The position numbers and the translations under genes were made by a program. From Microbacterium sp. MAH-37 (GTDB taxonomy: Bacteria > Actinomycetota > Actinomycetes > Actinomycetales > Microbacteriaceae): a DNA stretch of 64,000 nt. The notes beneath the pieces are model-generated. The model had not been told where the DNA came from. It worked only from the letters and a program-made list of their open reading frames with translations, and ran no database searches. The DNA is taken from the NCBI RefSeq assembly GCF_009758255.1, contig NZ_WSEN01000008.1:1-64000 (forward strand), in the 5' to 3' direction. Shown here in pieces: positions 1 to 8,801 of the stretch. Position 1 is the first letter of the stretch. Each line of letters opens with the position of its first letter.

Positions 1-62
1 CCCACATCGTCCCGGAGGTCTTCGCTCACCTCAGACGTTCACAACGTGTCGGGGAAGAACAC

Positions 63-1052
63 CTAGCCCGCGCGGAAGAACGCGACCCCGAGATCGGGGT
101 GGTCGACGAACACGCCGTCCACGCCGGTGCGGGCGATCGCGTCCCACTCGGCCTCGTACTCGCCGAACGCCGCCTTGCCGCCCGGACCGCGGTAGGCGGC
201 GTCGAGAAACCTGTTCTCGGGACGGCAGGTCCACGTGAACACGCGCAGCCCCCTGGCGTGCGCATCCGTCACGATCGTGCTGCCGCGCTCCAGCAGCATC
301 CGCTTGTTCACGCTGATGCCGTCGACGACGCCGACCAGGCGGTGGAGGCCCTCGGGCTCGACCTCGGAACGATAGGTCTGCGCCGCGCGCCCTCGCGCGG
401 CGACCTGGTCGAACGGCTTGCCGCTCGCCTCGATCAGGTAGATGTACGAGGCGGCGACGCCCTGCTCGCGCAGCCGCTGCAGAACGGTCCGCTCGAACGA
501 TTCGACGATCAGCGGCAGTTCGCCGTCCGCCCAGCCGGCGGCGCGCAGATCACGCACGATCAGCGGAACGAGGTCGAGACCGATGCCCTCGAAATACGTG
601 GCGTGCTTGATCTCCAGCACGACGCCGATCTCACGGCCGTGCTCGATCGATCCCTCCCGCACGAGGTCGAGCAGGTCGGTCAGCCGCAGGATCGGCTGCG
701 TGTCGTCGAAACTGGCACTCGAGGGCCGCAGCTTCGGCAGCCGCTCACGGGTGCGCAGCGTGCTCAGCTCGTCCCAGGTGAAGTCCTCGGTGAACCAGCC
801 GGTGAGCGCCTCCCCGTCCACCTTCTTCGTGGTGCGGCGGTTCGCGAACTCCGGATGCTCGGCGACGTCCGTCGTGCCGGAGATGTCGTTCTCATGCCGT
901 ACGACCAGCACGCCGTCCCGTGTCGCGACGATGTCTGGTTCGACGGCGTCGACGCCCATCGCCAACGCGAGCTCGTACGAGGAGCGACTGTGCTCGGGCC
1001 GGTAGCCGGGCGCACCGCGGTGCCCGATGACGAGCGGAGATCTCCTGACCAC
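63..1052 (-). CDS. glycerophosphodiester phosphodiesterase family protein
   Basis: A 329-residue protein with the GDPD hallmarks: IGHRGAPGYRPEHS near the start, then VEPDIVATRDGVLVVRHE with the catalytic-site acidic residues. The family hydrolyses glycerophosphodiesters to glycerol-3-phosphate and an alcohol. No signal peptide or membrane segment is seen, so it is probably cytoplasmic. An ATG at 1079 is possible, but the GTG at 1052 lies 6 bases after TACGCT (1059-1064), the leaderless arrangement used by many genes here, and starts just before the conserved core. It is divergent from the next gene; the substrate cannot be told. Confidence 0.85.
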   Translation of the reverse strand: MVRRSPLVIGHRGAPGYRPEHSRSSYELALAMGVDAVEPDIVATRDGVLVVRHENDISGTTDVAEHPEFANRRTTKKVDGEALTGWFTEDFTWDELSTLRTRERLPKLRPSSASFDDTQPILRLTDLLDLVREGSIEHGREIGVVLEIKHATYFEGIGLDLVPLIVRDLRAAGWADGELPLIVESFERTVLQRLREQGVAASYIYLIEASGKPFDQVAARGRAAQTYRSEVEPEGLHRLVGVVDGISVNKRMLLERGSTIVTDAHARGLRVFTWTCRPENRFLDAAYRGPGGKAAFGEYEAEWDAIARTGVDGVFVDHPDLGVAFFRAG

Positions 1053-1058
1053 GCTTTC

Positions 1059-1064
1059 AGCGTA
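1059..1064 (-). promoter_or_regulatory. -10 box for leaderless GDPD gene
   Basis: TACGCT followed by 6 bases and GTG 1052. No convincing -35 is seen. Assignment rests on the recurring TANNNT-N6/7-start pattern. Confidence 0.4.
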
Positions 1065-1150
1065 AAGCACCCCTTTCATAGGGATTCTCCGTAGACTTGT
1101 CTGACATCGACCGATCCCCCGGGACCGATCCCTTTGGAGTGATCCACAGC

Positions 1151-2056
1151 ATGAGCAGCAACTTCGCGTTCAACAACCCGGCGTTCCAGCAGCAGGACCC
1201 GCGCAAGGCCGCCACGTACCCCGGCGCGCCGCAGGGCACCTACGCGCCGCCGCCCGCGCCGACCGCGGCCCAGGCCGCCGCCGTCAACGCGAACCTCGAG
1301 GGCATGTACGCCGCGCCGTCGGCCGGTGCCATCGAGACCGACCGGATGACGGTCGAGGACACGGTCTGGAAGACGGTCGGCCTGTTCGCGATCCTGCTGG
1401 CCACTGCGGCGGTCGGCTGGGTCTGGACGATGTCCAGCATGAACCCGATCACCGGTGATGTCACGCTCATCCCCTGGATGGTCGGCGCGCTGGGCGGCTT
1501 CGTGCTCGCCATGGTCGTGACCTTCACCTCACGCAAGAAGGTCCGCCCGGGGCTGATCTTCGGCTACGCCGCGTTCGAGGGCCTCTTCGTCGGTGCCATC
1601 TCGGCGTTCTTCGAGACGCTGTGGCCGGGCATCGTCATCCAGGCATCCCTCGCCACGTTCTCCGTGGTCGGCGTGACTCTGGCACTGTTCGCCAGCGGCA
1701 AGATCCGCGCTTCCGCGAAGATGACCAAGATCGTCATGATCGCCATGATCGGCTACCTGGTCTTCTCCGTCGTGAACCTCATCCTCATGTGGACGAATGT
1801 TCCGATGGCGGCCGGCGCCTTCGGCATCTACAGCATGAAGATCGCGGGCATCCCGCTCGGTCTGATCATCGGCATCCTCGTCGTCTTCATGGCCGCCTAC
1901 TCGCTGGTGATGGACTTCGACCAGATCCAGCAGGGCGTGCGCAACGGCGCTCCCCGCAAGTACGGCTGGCTCGGCGGCTTCGGCATCATGGTCACCGTCG
2001 TGTGGCTGTACGTCGAGATCCTGCGCATGATCGCCATCCTGCGCGGCAACAACTGA
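1151..2056 (+). CDS. Bax inhibitor-1/YccA family membrane protein
   Basis: A 301-residue protein with a cytoplasmic Pro/Ala-rich head (about residues 1-70) and about seven hydrophobic segments. It matches the Bax1-I family as found in actinobacteria, which are longer at the N terminus than E. coli YccA/YbhL. The role in bacteria is poorly defined; related proteins act in calcium leak or membrane-protein quality control. The frame is open from a TTG at 1097. ATG 1151 is preferred because GGAG lies about 11 bases upstream and the protein then begins MSSNFAFNNPAF, typical of the family. A strong terminator follows. Confidence 0.85.
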   Translation: MSSNFAFNNPAFQQQDPRKAATYPGAPQGTYAPPPAPTAAQAAAVNANLEGMYAAPSAGAIETDRMTVEDTVWKTVGLFAILLATAAVGWVWTMSSMNPITGDVTLIPWMVGALGGFVLAMVVTFTSRKKVRPGLIFGYAAFEGLFVGAISAFFETLWPGIVIQASLATFSVVGVTLALFASGKIRASAKMTKIVMIAMIGYLVFSVVNLILMWTNVPMAAGAFGIYSMKIAGIPLGLIIGILVVFMAAYSLVMDFDQIQQGVRNGAPRKYGWLGGFGIMVTVVWLYVEILRMIAILRGNN

Positions 2057-2067
2057 CCTGACGTCGT

Positions 2068-2103
2068 GAAAAGGGCCGCTCTCCTCGGAGAGCGGCCCTT
2101 TTC
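2068..2103. terminator. bidirectional rho-independent terminator
   Basis: Perfect 16-bp stem (2068-2083 with 2088-2103) and a 4-base loop. AAAA on one side and TTTT on the other let it work in both directions. It separates the convergent Bax-inhibitor gene and sigma factor gene. Confidence 0.9.
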
Positions 2104-2109
2104 ACATCC

Positions 2110-3393
2110 TCAGCCGCGCGCCTTCGCCTCGAGGAGGGCGCGCTCGCGGTCGTTGCCGGCCAGCCGGGCGGCGACGGCGAACTCGCTGCGTGCCTCCTCG
2201 GTGCGGCCCAGCCGCAGCAGCAGCTCCGCCCGAGTGGCGGGCAGCAGGTGATAGCCGCGCAGCGATCCCTCCTCCGCGAGCCTGTCTATGATGCGCAGGG
2301 CGTTCGCGGGTCCGGTCGCCATCGCCACTGCGGCGGCCCTGTTCAGCTCCACCACCGGCGAGGGCGCGATGCGCCCGAGAGCCTCGTAGAGCAGCACGAT
2401 GCGCTCCCAGTCGGTCTCGTCGACGGATGCCGCGACGGCGTGGCATTCGGCGATCGCGGCCTGCAGAGCGTAAGGTCCCCGGCCACGGCCGAGTGCGTCG
2501 GTGCGGGCCAGCGCCGCGCGTCCGCGCGTGATCGCCCCACGGTCCCAGCGTCGGCGGTCCTGGTCGGCGAGCAGGATCGGGTCGCCATTCGGGTCCACGC
2601 GAGCGGGGAAGCGCGCCGCAGTGAGCTCCATGAGTGCGACGAGTCCGTGCACCTCCGGCTCACGGGGTGCGATCTCCGCCAGCACGCGGCCGAGCCGCAC
2701 GGCCTCGCGCGCCAGGTCGGGGCGCATCCAATCCTCGCCGGCGCTGGCCGCATGCCCCTCGTTGAAGATCAGGTAGAGCACGCCGAGAATCGCCCCCAGG
2801 CGCTCGGCGTACTCCTCGCGCGGCGGCACCTCGAACGGCACGTTCGCCGCCCCCAGGGTCTTCTTCGCGCGCACGATGCGCTGCTGCACGGTTGCCACCG
2901 GCACCAGGAAGGCCCGGGCGATCTCCTCGCTGGACAGACCGCCGACCACACGCAGCGTCAGGGCGACGCGCGCCTCGCGCGAGAGCACCGGATGGCAGGC
3001 GACGAAGATCAGCCGGAGCACGTCGTCGTCGATCGCATCCGGATCCCACGGCACGCCCTGCGCGGACTGCTCCTGCTGCTCCCGCTCCAGGTCGTGCGCG
3101 ATCGCCGCGAGCCGCTCGTCGTAGCGCTCCCTGCGCCGCCAGCCGTCGATCGCGCGGCGCTTGGCCACGGTGGTCAGCCAGGCCGCCGGGTTGCTCGGGA
3201 CACCGGCATCCGGCCAGCTCTCCAGCGCCTCGGCCAGGGCGTCCTGGGCGAGGTCCTCGGCGAACGCGAAGTCGCCCGTCATCCGGGTGAGCGTGGCGAC
3301 GATCTTCGCCGACTCGATGCGCCAGACCGCGGCGACGGCGCGCTCCGCGGATTCGCGGGAGCGCGCCGTCGCGGCATCCTCAGCTCTGGGCAC
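2110..3393 (-). CDS. ECF RNA polymerase sigma factor, ECF42-like with long C-terminal extension
   Basis: A 427-residue sigma factor. Region 2 is visible around residues 15-80 (TGDFAFAEDLAQDALAEAL, then AAWLTTVAKRRAIDGWRRRE). Region 4 is around residues 125-180 (SSEEIARAFLVPVATVQQR). About 230 further residues resemble the TPR-like extension of the ECF42 class (DUF6596). That class has no anti-sigma factor and is encoded with DGPF-domain proteins, as here. The GTG start at 3393 overlaps the end of the upstream YciI/DGPF gene by 14 bases, so translation is probably coupled. The frame stays open to 3657, but that part is a shadow of the DGPF gene. Target genes cannot be deduced. Confidence 0.88.
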   Translation of the reverse strand: MPRAEDAATARSRESAERAVAAVWRIESAKIVATLTRMTGDFAFAEDLAQDALAEALESWPDAGVPSNPAAWLTTVAKRRAIDGWRRRERYDERLAAIAHDLEREQQEQSAQGVPWDPDAIDDDVLRLIFVACHPVLSREARVALTLRVVGGLSSEEIARAFLVPVATVQQRIVRAKKTLGAANVPFEVPPREEYAERLGAILGVLYLIFNEGHAASAGEDWMRPDLAREAVRLGRVLAEIAPREPEVHGLVALMELTAARFPARVDPNGDPILLADQDRRRWDRGAITRGRAALARTDALGRGRGPYALQAAIAECHAVAASVDETDWERIVLLYEALGRIAPSPVVELNRAAAVAMATGPANALRIIDRLAEEGSLRGYHLLPATRAELLLRLGRTEEARSEFAVAARLAGNDRERALLEAKARG

Positions 3394-3805
3394 GGCGCTC
3401 GTTCTCCTCGCGCCAGCCGGCCTCCTTCTGGATCCACTCGTTGTCCTCCGGGAAATCGGAGAGCTCGGTGACGCGGCGCACCTCGAGGTACGCACCCGGG
3501 CCGAGCGGCGCACGCTTCGCCCACTCCGCGGCCTCCTCGCGGGTCGACACCTCGATGATCCAGAAGCCGTTGAACAGCTCCTTGGTCTCACCGTAGGGAC
3601 CGTCGGTGACCAGCGGAGCCTCGCCGGAGAAGTCCACGACGAAGCCCTCCTCGGCATCCGTCAGTCCCTCGCCGCCGATCATCACGCCGGCCTTGAGCAT
3701 GGACTCGTTGTACTTCCCCATCGCCTCGATGACCTGCTCGAAGGGGGTGTCCTGGTATGCCTCGACGCCTGCGTCGTCCGCGCGCATGATGAGCATGTAC
3801 TTCAT
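3380..3805 (-). CDS. YciI-related DGPF-domain protein
   Basis: A 141-residue protein beginning MKYMLIMRADDAG and carrying the family signature TDGPYGETKELFNGFWIIEV at about residues 70-90. DGPF proteins share the YciI fold and are the standard neighbours of ECF42 sigma factors, where they are needed for or modulate sigma-dependent output. The biochemical activity is unknown. The start ATG at 3805 is preceded by AGGAG at good spacing; an in-frame ATG at 3847 has no such support. It is first in a two-gene operon with the sigma factor. Confidence 0.88.
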   Translation of the reverse strand: MKYMLIMRADDAGVEAYQDTPFEQVIEAMGKYNESMLKAGVMIGGEGLTDAEEGFVVDFSGEAPLVTDGPYGETKELFNGFWIIEVSTREEAAEWAKRAPLGPGAYLEVRRVTELSDFPEDNEWIQKEAGWREENERRAQS

Positions 3806-3899
3806 GATGATCTCCTCGATCTCGGGGCCGTCTCTCGACCCTCTCATTCAGGACGTCGAACGAGAAGAGCACCGATCGACATCGGCGCAGAACTTTTTC

Positions 3900-3905
3900 T
3901 AGGAT
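3900..3905 (+). promoter_or_regulatory. -10 box for leaderless AlkD-like gene
   Basis: TAGGAT, then 6 bases, then ATG 3912. There is no Shine-Dalgarno sequence before the ATG. Confidence 0.45.
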
Positions 3906-3911
3906 CTTCGG

Positions 3912-4583
3912 ATGAGCATTGTCGGCGAAGTCCGCGACGCCCTGCGGGATGCCGCGGACCCGGCGCTCGCGCCGGGACAGCAGGCGTACATGAAGTCCGT
4001 GATGCCGTTCCTCGGCGTGCGGGTTCCGGAGGTGCGCAGACTCGTGCGCGGCGTCGCGCGGCACGAGAAGGATGCCGGCACGCTGCGCTCCGCCGCCCTG
4101 GAACTGTGGCGAGAGGCCGAGCATCGCGAGGAGCGGTACGCGGCGCAGGCCCTCATGTCACTGCCACCGCTGCACGGCCGGCTCGACATGCTGGACGTGC
4201 ACGAGGAGATGGTGCGCACCGGGGCGTGGTGGGACCACGTCGACGAGGTCGCGCACCGGCTCGCCGACCTGCTCGACACGCACCCCGTGGAGATGGGACT
4301 CGAGCTGCGGGTGTGGTCGGGCGACGAGGACTTCTGGATGCGTCGCGTCGCGATCATCTCGCAGCTCGGCAGGAGGGATCGGGTGGACCGCGCGCTGCTG
4401 ACGGACGCGATCGAGCCGAACATCGCCGACCAGGAGTTCTTCATCCGCAAGGCGATCGGCTGGGCGCTGCGGGATCTGGGCAAGCACGATCCGGACTGGG
4501 TGCGGAGTTTCGTCGCGCAGCATCCAGACCTCTCGCCGCTGTCACGGCGTGAGGCGCTCAAGCACCTCTCCCCTGCGTCCTGA
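3912..4583 (+). CDS. DNA alkylation repair protein, AlkD-like HEAT-repeat glycosylase
   Basis: A 223-residue protein of the AlkC/AlkD superfamily, built of short HEAT-like helical repeats. It carries the family patterns MKSVMPFLGVRVPEVRRLVR near residue 30 and EEFFIRKAIGWALRDLGKHD-like sequence (here QEFFIRKAIGWALRDLG) near residue 175. AlkD enzymes remove cationic alkylated bases such as N3-methyladenine without base flipping. The length equals the usual 225-235 residues. The ATG follows a TAGGAT box by 6 bases, suggesting a leaderless transcript. It is a stand-alone gene convergent with ldh. Confidence 0.85.
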   Translation: MSIVGEVRDALRDAADPALAPGQQAYMKSVMPFLGVRVPEVRRLVRGVARHEKDAGTLRSAALELWREAEHREERYAAQALMSLPPLHGRLDMLDVHEEMVRTGAWWDHVDEVAHRLADLLDTHPVEMGLELRVWSGDEDFWMRRVAIISQLGRRDRVDRALLTDAIEPNIADQEFFIRKAIGWALRDLGKHDPDWVRSFVAQHPDLSPLSRREALKHLSPAS

Positions 4584-4591
4584 GCCCCGGG

Positions 4592-4620
4592 TCCTGAGCG
4601 AGCGGAGCGAGACGAAGGGC
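4592..4620. repeat. REP-like short repeat, intergenic copy
   Basis: A 29-base copy of CCTGAGCGAGCGGAGCGAGA followed by CGAAGGGC. It fills the gap between two convergent genes. The same family recurs at 8698, 56621 (reverse) and, in a longer form, inside three coding regions. Confidence 0.8.
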
Positions 4621-4623
4621 GTG

Positions 4624-5562
4624 TCAGCCGAGCATCTCCAGTGCCGCGCGGATCGCGTCGGCGGATGCCGCGAAGCGGGCCTCCTCGTCGGCGGACATCG
4701 GTGTCTCCGTCAGCGGGACCGCTCCCGTGGCGGAGACCACCGACGGGACGGACAGCGCGACGCCGTGCACGCCATGCACCCCGTCGAGCACGGTCGACAC
4801 CGGCAGCACCGCGTGCTCGTCGTGCAGCACCGCCTCTGCGATGCGGGCGGCGCTGAGCCCGATCGCGAGGTTGGTCGCCCCCTTGCCCCGGATGACCGTG
4901 TACGCGGCGTCCCGCACGTCGACGGCGATCTCGTCGAGTCCGGCCTGCGTGAACGTCTCGCCGCCGTTCCACTCCAGAATCGGCACCGGTCCGATGCGGG
5001 CGTTCGACCAGAGCGGGAACTCGGTGTCGCCGTGCTCCCCGACGATGTCGGCGTGCACGCTGGTGATGCTCACGCCCGCGCGCTGCGCGAGCCGCCAGCG
5101 CAGCCGCGACGTGTCGAGCACCGTGCCGGATCCGAAGACGCGGGATGCCGGGAGGCCGGTGATCTCGCGCGCGACGACGGTCATCACGTCGGCCGGGTTT
5201 GTCACGATCACGAAGACGGCGTCGGGTGCCTGCTCGAGCAGGACCGGCATCAGGCTGCCCAAGATGCGGGCGTTCGTGCCGGCCAGCTCCATCCGGGTCT
5301 GGCCGGGCTGCTGCTTCGCGCCGGCGGTCACGACGATCACATCGCTGCCTGCGACGACGGCCGGATCGGATCCGCCGGAGACGAGCGAACGAGTGAACTG
5401 CGTGCCGTGGGCGAGGTCGAGCACCTCCGCCTCGACCTTCTCGGTCGCGATGTCGTACAGCGCGATCTCCGAAGCGCTGCCACGCGACAGCGCCGCATAC
5501 GCGACGCTCACGCCCACGCTCCCCGCGCCGACGACGGTCAGTTTCGTGCGTCCACCTGCCAT
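4624..5562 (-). CDS. ldh: L-lactate dehydrogenase (lactate/malate dehydrogenase family)
   Basis: A 312-residue NAD-dependent enzyme converting pyruvate and L-lactate. The Rossmann motif VVGAGSVGVSVAYA is at residues 9-22. QTRMELAGTN holds the substrate-closing Arg, TNPADVMT follows, and GEHGDTEFPLWSNA holds the catalytic His. These features fit L-LDH; malate dehydrogenase cannot be fully excluded without structural alignment. The ATG at 5562 has GGAG close upstream. An in-frame extension to 5712 is not supported by the family. It is monocistronic and convergent with the AlkD gene. Confidence 0.88.
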   Translation of the reverse strand: MAGGRTKLTVVGAGSVGVSVAYAALSRGSASEIALYDIATEKVEAEVLDLAHGTQFTRSLVSGGSDPAVVAGSDVIVVTAGAKQQPGQTRMELAGTNARILGSLMPVLLEQAPDAVFVIVTNPADVMTVVAREITGLPASRVFGSGTVLDTSRLRWRLAQRAGVSITSVHADIVGEHGDTEFPLWSNARIGPVPILEWNGGETFTQAGLDEIAVDVRDAAYTVIRGKGATNLAIGLSAARIAEAVLHDEHAVLPVSTVLDGVHGVHGVALSVPSVVSATGAVPLTETPMSADEEARFAASADAIRAALEMLG

Positions 5563-5733
5563 GGCTCCATCCTGCCGGAATCCACATGGCCACCGCGCCC
5601 CACCGCGCCGCACAAAATTCCTCGAAGAATGTCGCGATTCGCCGCCTCCCGGCGCCGGGAGGCCGCGGCGGGATGCTGCCGCTTCGCCGCGTGTCATGAT
5701 GGGCCGGACCATGTGTGGAGCGGAAGGGGCACC

Positions 5734-7752
5734 ATGAGGAACCGGCTACGTCGCGTTGCGGCCATCGGCACGGTTGCGCTGCTCGGTGCGCTCGTCGGCG
5801 GCCCTGCGGTCGCCGCGAGTGCGCAGACGCCGCCCGACCTCGACCAGGGTCACGTCAGCGACTTCTCCGATGTGCTCAGCGACTCGCAGGAGACCCGGCT
5901 GGAACAGCGCCTCGGCGAACTGGCATCCGCCGACGGACTTCCCGAGCTCTACGTCGTCCTCGTCCCGGACTTCGAGGACCCGTCCAACGCGCTCGCCTGG
6001 GCGGATGCGACCGCTCTGCGCAACAACCTGGCCCCGGACCAGTACCTGCTCGCGATCGCCACCGACGGACGCAGCCTCGCGATCTCGGCGGAGTACGGCG
6101 GTGACGGGGTCGATGCCGGACCGCTCGCCGAGAACAGAGTCCTCGAGATCGAGAACGACCTCGGCTCCCGGTACCTCGCCGATGACGACTGGGACGGAGG
6201 CATCGCGTTCGTCGCCGACGAGTTCTCTCAGGTGCCCGTGCCGTGGTGGGTGTGGCTGCTGGGCGTCGCCGGACTCGCCGCTCTCGTCTTCGCGGTCACC
6301 AGGCTGGTGCTGTTCCTGCGGCGCCGTGCCGCCCTCGCGGCGGAGCTGCGCACTCTCGAAGGGCAGAAGAAGACCGCGGCCCGGCGTCTGGTGCAGGCCG
6401 ACGAGGCGGTGCGCACCAGCGAGCAGGAACTCGGCTTCGTGACCGCGGAGTTCGGCGAGGAGACGACCGCCTCGTTCACCGCGCTGCTCGCCGACTGCCG
6501 CACGCGGCTGCAGAAGGCGTTCGGCCTGCTGGAGAAGCTGCAGGATGCCGAGGAGGACACCACCCAGGAGACCAGGGAGTGGACGGACACGATCCTCCGG
6601 CTCTGCCGAGAGGTCGACGACGCCCTCGACGCTCGCCGGCAGGAACTGGCGTCACTCCGCGCGCTCGCTGAGGGAGCGGCGGACACTCTCGCGCGGCTGA
6701 GGGCGGCCCGCGCGGACGCGGAGTCGCTGCAGAGCGAGGCCGTCGATCGTCTCGCGTCGCTCGCGGCTGCCTTCGCTCCGGCAGATCTGATCGGGGTCGT
6801 GGACAACGCCGATCAGATCGGCGCGCGGCTGCGCGCGGCGGATGCGCAGCTCGACGCGCTGCAGAAGGCGGTGGATGCTCGCAAGCCGAAGGCGATCACC
6901 GACGCCGTGCACGAGATCGAGCGGCTGCTCGCCGAGGCGAGGGATCTCCGGGCCGCGATCGAGGCCCAGGCGGATGCCCTCGCCACGCGGAGCACGGCGG
7001 CGGAGACCGCCGTCGTTCCGGGAGTCGCGGGCGTGGGGAGCGGCGACGCGGCATCAATCGGGTCCGGCACGACCGGATCGGTCCTGAGCCAGGCGGCGGC
7101 GGCAGTGCGCGCCGCCGAAGCCTCGGTGCAGGCGCGGCCCGGCGGCGTCAGCGCATTCACCCTGGCACGTCTGCATTCGGCGCAGCAGCTGCTCAGCCGT
7201 GCATCCGTGGCGCCCGCCCCGGCGGATGCGGAGCGCCAGGCGGCATCCGCCCTCGCCGCGGCCGAGCAGGTACAGGGCCTCGTCGGAGCGGCTACCGCGC
7301 CCGAAGGACGCCGCTTCGTCCGGTCGTCTCCGTCGTCGCATCCGGCCGACAACGGCGCCGTCATGTACGACACGGCCGTGTCGAGCGCTGCACGCGAGTC
7401 GTCCTGGCGGCTGTACACCGAAGAGGAAGACAGCGAGGGAACCGGCGGAAAAGCGGCCGTCGGCGCGATCAGCGGCGGCGTCATCGGCCTCGTCAGCGGT
7501 CTCGGGTTCGCCGACGGGAACGCCGGGATCGTCGTGATGTTCGTGCTCGGCGGCGGCGTCTTCGGCGCACTCATGGGTGCCTTCGGCAGTTCCGGTGGTG
7601 GTGGCGGCTCGTCCTCGGGCTGGGGCGGCTCGTCGAGATCGTCCTGGGGCGGTTCGTCCCGATCCTCCCGCGGCTTCTCCAGCAGCCGCTCCTCGAGTCG
7701 CTCCTCCGGAGGCAGCCGCTCGTCGGGTCGTTCCGGCGGTCGCCGCTTCTAG
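5734..7752 (+). CDS. TPM-domain secreted/membrane protein with Gly-Ser-rich tail
   Basis: A 672-residue envelope protein. It has a signal peptide (residues 1-32, ending AVAASAQ), then a TPM domain (about 40-165, VSDFSDVLSDSQETRLEQRL). One membrane helix follows at 170-192 (WWVWLLGVAGLAALVFAVTR), then a long coiled-coil region (200-420), a second hydrophobic stretch near 575-605 and a Gly/Ser/Trp/Arg tail. TPM proteins are linked to photosystem repair in plants and have unknown function in actinobacteria. GGAAGGGG before ATG 5734 fixes the start; the long upstream open frame is antisense to ldh. Confidence 0.85.
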   Translation: MRNRLRRVAAIGTVALLGALVGGPAVAASAQTPPDLDQGHVSDFSDVLSDSQETRLEQRLGELASADGLPELYVVLVPDFEDPSNALAWADATALRNNLAPDQYLLAIATDGRSLAISAEYGGDGVDAGPLAENRVLEIENDLGSRYLADDDWDGGIAFVADEFSQVPVPWWVWLLGVAGLAALVFAVTRLVLFLRRRAALAAELRTLEGQKKTAARRLVQADEAVRTSEQELGFVTAEFGEETTASFTALLADCRTRLQKAFGLLEKLQDAEEDTTQETREWTDTILRLCREVDDALDARRQELASLRALAEGAADTLARLRAARADAESLQSEAVDRLASLAAAFAPADLIGVVDNADQIGARLRAADAQLDALQKAVDARKPKAITDAVHEIERLLAEARDLRAAIEAQADALATRSTAAETAVVPGVAGVGSGDAASIGSGTTGSVLSQAAAAVRAAEASVQARPGGVSAFTLARLHSAQQLLSRASVAPAPADAERQAASALAAAEQVQGLVGAATAPEGRRFVRSSPSSHPADNGAVMYDTAVSSAARESSWRLYTEEEDSEGTGGKAAVGAISGGVIGLVSGLGFADGNAGIVVMFVLGGGVFGALMGAFGSSGGGGGSSSGWGGSSRSSWGGSSRSSRGFSSSRSSSRSSGGSRSSGRSGGRRF

Positions 7753-7784
7753 CGAGCCTCCGGGGTGCGTCGCAGCTGCGACCG

Positions 7785-7790
7785 TAGGCT
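7785..7790 (+). promoter_or_regulatory. -10 box for leaderless HAD gene
   Basis: TAGGCT, 6 bases, then GTG 7797. This is the most frequent form of the leaderless signal in the window. Confidence 0.5.
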
Positions 7791-7796
7791 GGGCGC

Positions 7797-8501
7797 GTGA
7801 CTGCGGGCGATCGGCGAGTGGTGTTCTGGGATTTCGACGGTACCCTCGCCGTCCGCGAGGGCATGTGGACGGCGGCCGTCGTCGATGCGCTGCGGACGGT
7901 GGATGCCGGTGCGACGGTCGATCCGGAGCTCGTCCGGCCGCATCTGCGGAGCGGATTCCCGTGGCACGAATCAGATGTCGTGGCCTCTCCCCCGCTGACG
8001 GCTGACGCCTGGGCCGCACGTCTGGCACCGGTCTTCGTCCGCGCGCTGCGCGCGCAGGGCGTCCCTGAGGATGTCGCCTCCGCGGCATCCGTCCGCGTGC
8101 TCGACGAGTACTACCGGATCGAGCCGTGGCGGGTGGTCGACGGCGCGATGGACGCTCTGCTGCAGACGTCGGATGCGGGATACGACAACGTCATCCTCAG
8201 CAACCACGGCCCCGGTCTGCCGACGCTCGTCGACGACCTCGGCCTCTCACCCCTGATCTCTCTGACGATCACGAGCGCGGCGGTCGGCATCGAGAAGCCG
8301 AATCGGTTGTTGTTCGCACACGCGCTGCGTGTGTCGGATGCGGGCGACGACACCTGGATGGTCGGCGACAACCCGATCGCCGACGTCGAGGGCGCAGAGC
8401 GTGCCGGCATCCGCGCCCTCCTCGCCGACGCGATCTACCCCGACTCCCGCGGCCTCACCGTCCTCCAGGCCGCCCACCACATCGTCACGACCCCGCTCTG
8501 A
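7797..8501 (+). CDS. HAD-superfamily hydrolase
   Basis: A 234-residue HAD phosphatase. Motif I is WDFDGTLAV (nucleophile Asp, residues 11-19). Motif II is near ILSNHGPG (residue 130). The motif III Lys is in GIEKPNRLLF, and motif IV is MVGDNPIADVEGAERAGI. It is likely a small-molecule phosphatase or phosphoglycolate-phosphatase-like enzyme; the substrate is unknown. The GTG follows TAGGCT by 6 bases and has no ribosome binding site, so the mRNA is probably leaderless. It stands alone, 44 bases after the TPM gene. Confidence 0.85.
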   Translation: MTAGDRRVVFWDFDGTLAVREGMWTAAVVDALRTVDAGATVDPELVRPHLRSGFPWHESDVVASPPLTADAWAARLAPVFVRALRAQGVPEDVASAASVRVLDEYYRIEPWRVVDGAMDALLQTSDAGYDNVILSNHGPGLPTLVDDLGLSPLISLTITSAAVGIEKPNRLLFAHALRVSDAGDDTWMVGDNPIADVEGAERAGIRALLADAIYPDSRGLTVLQAAHHIVTTPL

Positions 8502-8801
8502 CGTCGGCACAACCTCGGAGATCAACAGGATCCCTGACCGGATCCGCCCCATCCCTCCGAGATCCCGCAGATCTCCGCGCCGTTCCCCTGCTCCCAAAAC
8601 GCCTTCCGCCCCCATACCAAAGGCATGAGGGCGGAGGGATCGTCGCCGGAGCGAGCATCGGGGAGGGACCCGCGAAGCGGAGCGGCTTGAACCGCGGTTC
8701 CTGAGCGAGCGGAGCGAGTCGAAGGGCTGCGAGCGAAGGCGACGTTCCCTCCGCCCGTACCCCAGAATCAAAGACCCCGGGGCGCGGAAGCCCCCTCTAA
8801 C
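8502..8801. other. 300-base gene-free region between HAD gene and guaA
   Basis: No open frame here looks coding. The region holds an inverted-repeat-bounded element (8629-8756) with a REP-like core. A C-rich stretch that could end guaA transcription (minus strand) lies near 8770-8795, although no clean hairpin with a T tract is seen. Confidence 0.6.
8629..8756. repeat. 128-bp element bounded by 19-bp inverted repeats
   Basis: The ends 8629-8647 and 8738-8756 are inverted copies matching at 18 of 19 positions. The interior contains a REP-like CCTGAGCGAGCGGAGCGAGT copy at 8698-8727 and GC-rich half-palindromes. The size and structure resemble a small non-autonomous element or a REP doublet. 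No target-site duplication was obvious. Confidence 0.7.

Noticed and set aside
4549..5733. Long open frame on the plus strand upstream of the TPM gene
   Set aside because: It is antisense to ldh and the true TPM start at 5734 has a strong ribosome binding site and signal peptide.
8502..8801. Small gene between the HAD gene and guaA
   Set aside because: Frames here lack start signals and are interrupted by the inverted-repeat element.
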